Shown here piece by piece: positions 25,176-35,306 of a stretch of 64,000 bases of DNA. Location of the stretch: positions 8,558,501 to 8,622,500 of the forward strand of contig OZ005617.1 in the NCBI GenBank assembly GCA_963930655.1, given 5' to 3'. Numbering within the stretch: position 1 is the first letter of the stretch; every line of letters starts with the position of its first letter. The notes below the pieces were generated by a model. That model was given only the letters and a program-made list of their open reading frames with translations. It had not been told where the DNA came from and ran no database searches. A program made the position numbers and the translations under genes. The DNA is from Myrica gale. Taxonomy: Eukaryota > Streptophyta > Magnoliopsida > Fagales > Myricaceae.

Positions 25176-25600
25176 ATTTAAGCACATGAAATTAAATGAA
25201 ATAATGCAAGGATTTAAGAATTAAAGAAAGAAAGCACATACGCAATGTAAATTAAAAAGGTAAATCAAAATACTAAATTCCCAAATTTAGAAACCGAAGC
25301 AATTAAATAAATACCAAAGAGCATAATTACTTAAAATATTAGAATAAATAAAATCGAGTCAATTAGGCAATTTAAACACATGCATTTGCACTAAAAATAG
25401 TGATCTCTATTCAAAGATTAAAAATTGAAAGAAAGAAATCATATAAGCAATTAATCAAATGATAAATACGAAAAAAGGCACAAATTAAGCAAATAAAGCA
25501 AATACTAAGGAAAAGAAGACATTTACTAAAGATATGAAAATGAAAGCCTTAACACAAGAGTCTCAAAAGTAGCTGAAAATGTTAGGGGTATTACAATTAT

Positions 25601-26770
25601 CAAACATATTCACTATCAACTATCAAGCATGTTCACTATCAACGTTTATGCAAAACATCATATTTCAGCAGCTCAAAGAACTAAAATTCTCCTTACTTTG
25701 GAGAGCAAATTCTAAGCTTGTACATGGATTGAAGTTCTGAGTTGTACTTTTAATAGCACCCTGTGAAGATTTTCTATATCCATATAAAACTTGTGATAGA
25801 AACAATTGACCATGCACTCCCCATGAAGAGTTAAAACTTCTACTTGTTCCAAAAGTTGAAAACAATCTCATATATGGAGCAAAACTTCTAAATAACTGAG
25901 TCAAGAACCAATAGTCAGGAAACACGTAGAACTCTTATGCTTCATATGGCAGTAACTTTTACAACACCCTTCATTTGGTAGCAACTTTTACAGCTTTCAG
26001 AGTACGATTTTAACACTAGGTTAACAACCAACTCCAAGCAGAAACCATATCTATGTGCATGTAATGCGTTTGATTTACAGCTAGGTATTGGTCTGATGTA
26101 ACAAATGCAATAAAATAATCATGTCTTGGTGAGACTTGAGAGAGAGATTCGGTGCCCAAATAATCAACCCTAAAGAGATTTTTTCAATGACCGAATCTGC
26201 CAATAAAATCATGAAAATCTCAAAATCAAATTAACAAATCCTAAAGCAATTTAAAGACTAAATACAACATTTACAAAACTAAAATTAACAAACCCTTGGT
26301 GAAAAAGAGCTGGTGAGAGATTCGGCCACCAAAACTCAACTGATGGAAGCAACCCGCGAGAGAGAGGTAGAGAGAGAGAGATTTCGGGAGAGAGGCTGGG
26401 AGGGACGGTGGCCGGACTCATTGGTAGAGGGCTATCGCTGGCGGCTAGGAGGTGAACTTAGGACTGTGAGGGAGACTTACTGACTTAGGAAATTTTTTTC
26501 GAAGACTCGCAAAGACAAAACGAAACTCAAGTTTGTGCCTTTGTGTTTTGTCTACTTGGGTCGTTTTGACCCAGGCCATGTAACTCACATTTGTTTGTTT
26601 TTTTTAAAAAAAAAATAGGGCGCAAAAGGTGTATTTTGGGCCGTAAAATTAATTATTTAAAAAAAGTACCGGGACCGAAAATTTTTGACATTTTTCGGTC
26701 AGAAGTTTCCCTAAAATAGGTTCGGATTCCGTAACGGAATACCGGCCTCCACCGGAAATTTTATCACTGA
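25601..26770. other. No gene recognised; target repeats and a GA-rich stretch
   Basis: 25600-25650 repeats the TATCAAACATATTCACTATCAAC words also seen at 19830-19880. The rest is AT-rich except a purine-rich strip at 26340-26400. 26640-26760 carries CGGGACCGAAAA and ACGGAATACCGGCC words like those of hAT-type elements, facing 18693-18800; the two could be the ends of one old element, but the termini do not match well. Confidence 0.3.
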
Positions 26771-26990
26771 ACTATTTAAAGAAGTTCCATGTTTTCAACC
26801 CGACTCTTTCAATCACCGGGAAACAACAGCCCGAAATGAGGACAGAGCCCGGGCTCGTCATACCCGCCACCGAATCGATCTGCTCTTTCCTCTCCACGGC
26901 CTCCAAAGACCCGCATCTCTCTCCGGAGCTTCAAGAGATTGCCTCGGATCTTACCTCGCAAGGCAATGTGCCTTATAAGTCGCTCCGAGC

Positions 26991-28213
26991 CAGTGGCGGA
27001 AGGAAGGGGTAGCGGTCCTGGGCGGCCGCTACCCCTCACGCCACCAAAATAAAAAATTTGCATTAGTCGAAAATTTTTTTTGCTTTAGTCCTGGGAGGCC
27101 GATACCCCTCACGCCACCCCTCACTTGCTATATTTTGGACTGTTTCTATTGGTCCAATAAACAATGATTGAAAATAACATTGTTGCACTCTGCCAATATG
27201 GTTATGCCAAAGCGGTACCGTCATTCTACCAATAATAAAGCACGATACAAGCTATACTAGCCATATATAATGACTAAAGCCTGCCATAGGGCTTTTTCCT
27301 TCTATAGGGCTTTTTCCTTCTATAGCTTGCAATAACTATCATTAACATGGACTTTATAAGACTAAAAAAGAGAAAAAAACATGGACTTTACAAATTGGAC
27401 TGGAATGGTCTAGGCCCTAACACCCCAACCATTTGTAGATGTAAGCCCGAATCTGTATCCCGAACCCAATAAGTGCAAAAAAAAAATAAATAAATAAATT
27501 ACGACAACATTGAAAAAAAAAGCTGGTAGATTCTAAATAAAAAAACAGATAAAGGCAGGGACGAAGTCACCACACAAATAAATATTCGCGGCCAAAATAA
27601 GAATAATAGAAAAAAATATTTTTTTTTACTGGTTAGATGGACTGGTGAAATTTTTTTATTTTGTTGAAAGTAACCCAGATTTTATTGAAATTCGTCAAAA
27701 AAAAAGTATTGAAATTGCTATCTACATCTATTGTTTTGCTCACCAACATTATAATACTAATAGACTTATTGTTTTTTTTTTGTTTATAAGTTTATAATTT
27801 CTATAATATTGCAGGTGACACTCGTTGGGGTTCGTATCACCTTACAATAATCTGTCTCTTTACTATGTGGTCATCAGTATTGGAAGTGCTTGAACACATA
27901 AAAAATTATGGTACCCACCACGAAAATAGGTCCAATGCTATGAGTTTGATGGATAAGATGCTAAGTTATGAATTTATATTCACTATGCATTTATTGAAGA
28001 ATATTATGGGAATTACAAACGAACTGTCACAAGTCTTACAATGAAATGATCAAGATATAGTACATAGCACGGTACATGTATTGTAATATTTTTAGTCTTT
28101 AATTTTTAATATTATAATTGTAAGACAATTTTTAGCATTATATAGAAAAAAATTCTTCTCATTTCGTCTTTAGAATTCGACCCCCCTGAATTTTGGTCCT
28201 GGTTCCGCCACTG
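26991..28213. mobile_element. hAT element with ZMYM1-like transposase remnant, in exon 1
   Basis: The inverted ends are CAGTGGCGGA and TCCGCCACTG, flanked by a perfect 8-bp duplication CTCCGAGC (26983-26990 and 28214-28221). At 27826-28055 the plus strand reads TRWGSYHLTIICLF, then VLEVLEHIKNYGT and MHLLKNIMGITNELSQVLQ, matching the ETRWGSHYKT...VLE...LMKN.LGITNELSQALQ region of plant TTF-type zinc-finger/ZMYM1-like hAT transposases. The rest of the transposase is missing and there is a stop soon after, so this is a deletion derivative. Perfect duplications imply a fairly recent insertion. Confidence 0.9.
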
Positions 28214-29327
28214 CTCCGAGCTCTATGGTTCGCGTGCCGGCCATCGACCCGACCTGCTTTGACCCAACTCTTGTCCGGCTGCGAGTTCGTCTTCACCAGT
28301 CCCAAACCTAGAGAGAAGGTAACTGCTTTTCGAAGAAGTTTGTACGACTACTGGGAAAGTCTCCTGTGCAATTTTGCATTAAACGTGATAACAGGAGAAG
28401 GCGTAGGTTTTCAAATTTTCGCTTTTGTTTTACTGTTTGCATGTTCTCCGCAACCAGAAGGGATCATGAGTTTGGGTTTCGTTGCTGAGAAAACTGACGA
28501 GAGAATCCTTATCGAGTTGTTTTTTCTTCTTTATTTGTCTGAGTAATTGGAGCTGAGAAAAGGAAGAAAGATATAAAATGTTGTGTGGTTAAGTTTGTCA
28601 AATTGGAAAATTTTCGTAGAATCTAGAACGAATTTTAAGCGAAAAGCTTGATATTTAGTTTTTTCGGTCTCACTTTTTTTCCTGTTTTTATTCTTTATTT
28701 TTTATTATGTGTAAGATAAACTAATGGGCGCAAAACTTATTGTTATATGTGTTTCGGGTTTTTGTTTCACTTTTAGAGTGAAGAACTGAAAGCTAGGCTG
28801 ACACAGCTTGCGGAATTAGCGGAGAGGAATGCTTATCAGGAGTTCGTTAAGGACATTACACTGAAGAAGGATGCTGAGCCTTTCTCTTCTTACAAGGATC
28901 AACTAGGCTTCGGTAAGATTTTGTGTTCTGCTTTTTTGTTGTTAAACTTTGCTCAAGTGAAGAGCTTGTATATTCCCGATAAAGCATGAATGGAGAAACA
29001 CATTGGAGTTTAAATTGGATTGAATTATATAATTTATGTCTTCGTGAATTTCTGGAAGTCATAAATCCATATTTGCAAAATTGGGCCGCCAAAAGTCATT
29101 TAGCTCGATCTCTCTTTCTTACAGGATTTAATGCATTAAGTTACAGATTTTATGATAGTTTTGTTTCAGTTTTCATTAAATTCTCATTATGCTGTCTCAT
29201 ATCTCACATTGTCAAAAATTTCTATATGATTTTAATCTTATTTCAACTTGCATAGCTCCATTTTTCCCTTGTTTAAGGATTGACTTAAGCGTCTTTTTAT
29301 TCTACAAATACTCCAAGTAACGCAAAC

Positions 29328-29490
29328 ATTTTTTTTTTTTTTGATAACGAGGAAATCCTCCAAAGTCGGACCCTTTTGGCCCAACCCTGAAGTACAAACC
29401 CCGGCCCCCTGGACCGACCCCACAACCCAGGGAGCAGGTAAGTCAAGGGCGATAATGGGGGTGTTGGGGCTCGAACTTGGGACATATCCT
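29328..29490 (-). mobile_element. tRNA-derived SINE, 5'-truncated
   Basis: Minus strand: starts near the B box (AAGTTCGAGCC), continues with GACTTACCTGCTCCC, GGGTTGTGGGGTCGGTCC and GGTTGGGCCAAAAGGGTCCG, and ends in a long A run (T run on the plus strand at 29329-29341). It is the same family as the SINE at 31091-31311 but lacks the A-box half. In intron 2 of the Vma12-like gene. Confidence 0.75.
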
Positions 29491-30955
29491 GATTGTATTG
29501 CATTTTATAGTTTACAGCAATGCATTTGAAGGGAACGGAAGCAGAATTCATGTGTAGGTTACGAAAAAGAAGAAGAAAAGGTTTAGTGCAGATAGTTTGG
29601 ACTATAATGTTGGTAGAAAACAAAAAGCAAAGCATATCAAGGATTGAGTTATCAAGTGCTATTATTCCTTGAGGGTGATTCTTTATGACATCAAACTGTT
29701 AATTTGGGTTTCAACTGAGACATTCAGTTGGTTTTTCCTGGATTATGAGCAATCCGATGATAAGCAATGTCATACATTTGCCACGCTGACCATAAAGAGT
29801 GGCTAGAAGGTCCAATGAGTGGAGTTGAGGAGGCTCATTTAGCCAAATCGTGCGCACAAGAGTTTGTACTAAATGGAGAAGGCCCAATGAGGTTCCTACT
29901 AGATTATCTTTTTCTCCTTCTTGGCAATAGAACATAGTTACCACTCCACTAAAGAATAAATTCTTTTTATGGCTTTGTCATCATACCATCACTGAATCAG
30001 CTTCTATAGTTCTCCTTTTGCTACCAAGTTTGCTTGCCAGTGGCAACAAAAGGAGCGGCTAGAGCCTTTCCTATGGATGTGTTTGTGGAATGATATTCAT
30101 CATAATGAGAGAGAAGATTACGAAGGCAGGGGATTCCTCCAGATTGATGTTAAAGGATTGGTGAGGACGTAACATTAGTTGGATCTAACTAGCTACATTG
30201 AGATTTCGTAATGTACAGATTATGAGTGAACATGTAGTCTCTAGGTGATTCTAGAAAAAGGACCACTGAGGAATAGGTATTCCATGTCTCATTATCTGAC
30301 TTGCGCAGGACACGATTAGCCGAAAAAATTGGTTGATACTCACCCTTGTTGGTAATGTTTTCTGGCGATGCTTCCACAGAAGCAGCTTCACCCTCTCATG
30401 GACCTTTAGCTTCCAGAATAGTTCCTGTTGGAGGGTGAATTGGAGTGCAAAAGTGAAGATGATCTTTTGATTCTAGTTTGTAAACCTATTGGAAAGCGAG
30501 ATGCTAGATTTCCATGGTGTCGAGATAAGGTGAGACTTTCAGGCTGAAGATTGGGAATTCATTTACACGATGTTGTTGGCCGTATGAGAGTTAAAGGGTA
30601 CCGATGTACAAGAAGGCTCTATTTTCTAAGGTTGTCAAGAATGAAGTCCCCAACTCTAGCCCTATGAGAAGGATGATCCAGTCATTGGGGATCTATTTGG
30701 AATCTTGGGAGAGAAGGGTCCAGGGACCATGTCTTGAGTTGTCTTCCTTCCTTAATGAGGTAGGAGCTCCGTTCGAGTCTAAGTCATCTCCTTTCATGAT
30801 CCTTTTCAATAACCAGAAATTTCTTTGTGTTAACTTCAACCTCTGCTTGAGAGAGGAATTTCTGCAATATTTCTCTTTGAGGGCTTGGGTCCTAGATGTT
30901 CTTGCTGGTCTTAACCTAGTTTTGCAATTTGTGCTCGCTTAAAATTGAGAACTTA

Positions 30956-31494
30956 GGTGATGTTTGGTAGGCAAAATTTTTTAAGAATTTTGAGTTTGTA
31001 GGAGAAAATTTTGAGAGTTTGAATTTTATGGGGGTTTGTAAAAAGTTGGCTGAAAAATTTAAGATTGCTTGATTGTAAGAAGATTTTTATATTTGTTATA
31101 ACGTGGAAATCCCCCAAAGCCGGACCCGTTTGGCCCAACCCTGAAGTACAAATCACGGCCCACTGGACCGACTCCACAATCCAGGGAGCAGACAAGTCAA
31201 GAACTCGCCCAGCAGCAGGAAAATTCATCCCACCCTTGAGACTCGAACTTGGTACGTCGAGCCCCAAGGAGGATGTCCCTCCTAACCACTGAGCTATCGC
31301 CCTTGGGGGTTGATTTTTATTGCAGGTTGTTGAAAAGTAAGGAGTGAGATTTGATGTAGCTTTTTTTATGAAAAAATATTGAAGTTTGTGTGAAAAGGTG
31401 TTGTAATTTGTGTGAAAATTTTGAGATTTTGGTGTTTGGTTGTAAAATTTTTATTTTATGATAATTTTTCTTAAAAAGTTGACCAAACATCACC
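30956..31494. mobile_element. Harbinger-like MITE (GGTGATGTTTGG family), split by a SINE
   Basis: The ends are GGTGATGTTTGGT and ACCAAACATCACC, with TTA before and TAG after (3-bp target site, one side mutated). The body has GTGTGAAAA and TTTTGAGA words shared with the copy at 41053-41451. With the SINE removed it is about 310 bp. Confidence 0.75.
31091..31311 (-). mobile_element. tRNA-derived SINE, full length, nested in the MITE
   Basis: Minus strand: GGGCGATAGCTCAGTGGTTAG (first 20 bases hold the A box TAGCTCAGTGG), B box AAGTTCGAGTC about 40 bp on, then the family body and an AT-rich tail. It is flanked by a perfect 9-bp duplication GATTTTTAT (31082-31090 and 31312-31320). Pol III-transcribed when active. 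Confidence 0.88.
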
Positions 31495-31979
31495 TAGTAG
31501 ACCTAACCCCCTTAAATGCCTACGGAGATAGATTGAGTACCATGATTTGAGAGTTTTTCTTGTTTTACATCTTTAAATCTCCAACCGAAGATTTTTGAGG
31601 GTATGTTTATAGATGAGCACCAACATCTATTAAAAAAGGGGAAGTTGACGTCAAAGTCGGATGAGATTGAAGCTGTGATAGAGTTGGTGAGAGTGTTTCT
31701 TGCTGCTTGAGAGATGATTTTATTTTCCATTCACGGATTTTCTGTATATGGCTTCCATTGCTTCTCTTTTTGATCTGGGGATTTGTTGGGGGGGGGGGCC
31801 CTCATTTTAGATGTTAATTTCTTGAGGTTGAAAAGGTCTGAAATAGTGTGGGGAGTTGAGCTGAGCGATTTTTGCAGAGGAATATGGTCATTTGCATCTC
31901 TTTATTGATTGCGCTGACTTGCTCAAATAACCCTCTGAACAAGAAGTTATTGATAGAGATTCATTTTGTGTGGCTTTCC

Positions 31980-33100
31980 AGAGAAGTATGAGATAGGTCT
32001 TAAAAAAAGTTAATGGGAGAAAGAGTGGCTTTGCATGCTCACTCTGATGCCCATAATATTACCTATGTTCTCTTCTTTGGAAATGTGTTTCAATAGGACT
32101 TATATGCCTATAGACTGGAATGGAGAAAGATATTATACCTCTTGATGAATTGAGAAATGCCATCAGGCTCTAATTTAGAAAAACTCAGAAGGTTGGAGTG
32201 GAGATGCATAAAGCAGTCTAATGGAGCCACGTTTGGTGTAAACCAAGGTCTTCCAGGATACTGAGACTAAGGTTCCATTCCGTGCAATTAGAAGTCAATT
32301 TTATGGGCCATCAAAATACCCGTTCATTGTTTGTGTATCATCACGTGGTGGGGTTCTTGTTTTAGGATTTGGTTGTGTTGGATTAGTCTCGCTAGAATTA
32401 ATGTATCTTGTATTGCAGAAAAAAGTTTATGCAATACCAGTCTAAGTTGGTCGGCCATAATTTGGATATAAGCTCATATGATGTTGCATAAGCTGTAAGA
32501 CAGCAGTGAGAGGCAGAAGTGGGGTACATTCTTTGGAAGAAGAACACTGTTGGTCTGGTTGAGCTGCTTTAAAAGAAAGCTTCCTCTGAGCCCCACAGTG
32601 TATGACAATTTGCCAAGAAAGGTTGTACAATAAAACTAAAACACCATCTGGTCCAATGGCCTTAGGAGAGCCCATTTGGCATCCTCTTTAGAGAGTATGT
32701 GCAGGATTTTTCGTTGAACACTTCCAAAAGGCAGGGATGGGTAGGTTGTTGAAAGAGACTGGAAATGATTGTGAGGTTATGACCTATTTTGTTTCTTTCT
32801 AAGGTTTTAGACTATCCACTGCATTTTTCCTCTTGATAGTAGTCGAGAGGTGAAACAATCTAGTGTTAAGATTTGACAACATGAGCCAGGTTTGTGGAGT
32901 TTTGTGTACAAATAATCTCTTTGCTCTTCAATTGTTCGTAGGAGGAGGTGATTTTTCCGATTGTTCAAAGCTGGATCTAGCTATTGAATGTCATCTGTTC
33001 CAAAAGGATGTTCCTTTTGTGGTCTGGATGATGCCAAATTGTTTTAGATTCTTCACTGATTAAGGATTTTCCTTGGTAGCCTAAGTTCTTTTCTGGAAAA
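31980..33100 (-). mobile_element. L1-type LINE fragment (reverse transcriptase)
   Basis: Minus-strand frames carry LINE reverse transcriptase signatures: MGSPKAIGPDGVLVLLY at about 32675-32625 (KAPGPDG block) and MADQLRLVLHKLFSAIQDTL then ILARLIQHNQIL at about 32457-32362 (NRLK.VL..lis..Q.afv.gR.I.DN block). Frames shift between blocks, so it is decayed. The ends are not visible; the limits given are rough. In intron 2 of the Vma12-like gene. Confidence 0.6.
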
Positions 33101-34878
33101 TACGGAAGTAGGAGATCCAAAGCCGTTTCAATTCCTTGCTTTTACTGCAATTCCTAAGATATATTGTCCTTTGTCCCCAATTTTCAAATCTGAAAGGTAC
33201 TGGTAAGGAAGAGTTTATACTTGAAGAGCTTAGTAGTGTGCATTGGGGCCGAGGTGGAATTTGATATAGCTCTTTAAGCCTTCCTTTGATGATGTTCTCC
33301 TATCCGAACATTTGTCCTGGTGTGCGGATTACCACTTATCCAAGGTCAATAAGGCCATTCTAGTAGATGAAAATACTGAGAGCTACAGTATAGGAGGATG
33401 GGAAAACTGTACCATCTCTTTCCCAATTGGGATTTGAGGTAATTACAGTTCTCTATTGACATCCATGGATGGATAGAGTTATTGGGAATGTTCCAAGAGG
33501 GTTGTTTCAGGTGGCGGTGTCTAGGTGTACAAACTAGGTTTAGCATGCACCTTAGGATAGTTATGGTGGTTTTAGCCCTTTGCAACGGTCAAACTGACAG
33601 CCACTGGTGGTCAAATTTGGCAATAGTGTGATCGACCAAGGGGGCAATTACTGAAACTCCAAGAGGTGAGACACTCAATAACTATTATTATTTTTGCACA
33701 GGAGGCAGAAGAAATCTTGGAATCTATGAAGACACGAAGCATCAACTTACATTTTGTATGGCTGCACTGACCATGATATTGAGCCACTGCTGCTGAACGG
33801 TTGTCTTTGAACACCATTAAAATAGATAGTTTCACCCCCATCACCTCTTCGCAGCCATTAAGAACAGTGTCGCCATCAAATCATAGTGACTAGTTCCAAC
33901 GACATCACTCTCTTGCTGCCATCTCTGCCTCCACCTCTAGCACTACAATTTTGTCTTTACTACTATCTCAAGTATTACTACCACCTCATGAGCACACTCA
34001 GCATAGAGATGACGTATATCCATCATCTTTATTCTAAATTGTATAGTTTTCGCAATTCAGCTATTATAATAATCAACTTTATAATAAGAATAAGATTCGG
34101 ATAGGTTTCAAAACTTTCAGTTCTTGTACGTGCTCTAAAATTTTGTGTGCCTTGCTACTGTCATTGTTCCACATTCTAGGGGGCAAATCACATGCGTGTT
34201 CGTGTTTCTAACGTTTTTTGATAGGCGTGTTTCTAACATAATGTATAATGTTTTGTGAGAGAAAGAAAGAAGCACTAATGTATGTTCGAGAAAGATGCAC
34301 AAATGTTCGAGAATAACACTAATTTTTGTTTACATGTATATACCTTGCATTTGTGACTTTGAAGATCTTTTGTTACCGAAATATATGTATTTCATTTGTC
34401 CTCTGAAGTTACAATCAGTCTGGAACTTTTACAGGTTTACATGTCGCGCTTACAATGTTTACCGGCTATTTGGTTGGATATGCTACATTCAGAGCGTTAT
34501 TTAACCACAGCCCTGCTATGGTAGCTTCCGAAAGACCATCTTTTCCTATATATCTTGCCACTGTTAGATACTAAATTTTTTATAGCTCATGATGACTTCA
34601 AGCATGATCTTCTTTTCAGCACATTACTGAATTTTGAATCATTTTGTGGCAGAATGCTGCAGGAGGCATTCTTGGATTGGTTGGTGGATGCTTGTAGAAA
34701 CACTTCTTTTCATAATTACAACATCCAGTAAAGATCTTAGATATTCGGCTTCTGCTCCCGAGCTAAAGAAGAATCAATAGACTTTACGAGCTTTGTTTCC
34801 AATCTCATACTTTTGGCAATAATAATCAAGTTTACGTTCTCTTTTTCCTGAGCATTGGACCAGTTCACTCACAGATTG

Positions 34879-35306
34879 TGTAACAAATTGCTTGAATTTG
34901 TATGTAGAAATTGTATTTCCTGGATGTAATTACAATGAATTCAATTACATTCCAAGATTATGGAAATTGAAAGCTAGAACTGGCTATTTCGAGGTAGCTC
35001 CCTCCAATTGACTTCTAATCGATAAGTTCTTTCTTAGCCCTTGCATATTTCTCTCCTCCTTATTATATGGGCTTACTGGGCTGACTAACCAGACAAGGCC
35101 CAGGGCCTAAACAATTGGCCCATTATACAAACAAAACAACCGAACTAAAACACAAGTGAAACGCGTGTCTTCTAAAGTAAAACGCATATATGTCTTCTCG
35201 AATATACTTCCACCTTCCTCAGCTCTCTTCTCAACTCTTCTCAGCCTTCCCAACCCTTCTCGTCGTCCATCAGCACTCCAGCGTCTACCAACGTCCATCT
35301 GTAACA
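34879..35306 (-). repeat. 3' LTR of the chromovirus
   Basis: TGTAACA...TGTAACA ends, 428 bp, next to the purine tract on its right. Confidence 0.9.

Larger units (their letters stand above)
19887..25595. mobile_element. 5.7-kb LTR-type element (large solo LTR or LARD) with ATTAT target duplication
   Basis: Starts TGTCACGCC and ends GGGGTATTACA, the TG...CA ends with CACGCC/GGGG..TTACA neighbours typical of plant gypsy LTRs. It is flanked by ATTAT at 19882-19886 and 25596-25600, and the target carries repeats of ATCAAACATGTTCACTATCA on both sides. I saw no second copy of its start inside, no primer site and no pol, so a very long solo LTR is the simplest reading; a non-autonomous LARD is the alternative. 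A second solo LTR (23899-25175) is nested in it. Confidence 0.6.
26836..34780 (+). pseudogene. Vma12/TMEM199-like V-ATPase assembly factor gene, disrupted
   Basis: Family role: the Vma12 group (TMEM199 in animals) is an ER membrane factor that helps assemble the Vo part of the vacuolar H+-ATPase. Exon 1 is 26836-26990 plus 28222-28317, split by a hAT element; exon 2 is 28777-28912; exon 3 is 34435-34520; exon 4 starts at 34653. All junctions have GT-AG and the phases agree. The N-terminal half is soluble (PYKSLRALWFACRPS, LKARLTQLAELAERN); exons 3-4 give two membrane segments (ALTMFTGYLVGYATFRALF and GGILGLVGG followed by MLVETLLFII). In exon 4 one base is missing after the LVGG codons: the spliced frame stops at 34695, while the family-like tail MLVETLLFIITTSS continues in another frame to a stop at 34780. 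Two independent lesions suggest a dead copy; an assembly error could explain the second but not the 1.2-kb insertion. Intron 2 is 5.5 kb and full of transposons. Confidence 0.85.

Noticed and set aside
26809-27063. Minus-strand frame of 84 codons
   Set aside because: It overlaps exon 1 of the Vma12-like gene and the hAT end antisense; its codons follow the GC-rich exon.
30604-30942. 112-codon plus-strand frame in intron 2
   Set aside because: No motif recognised, no splice context; likely chance or decayed transposon sequence.
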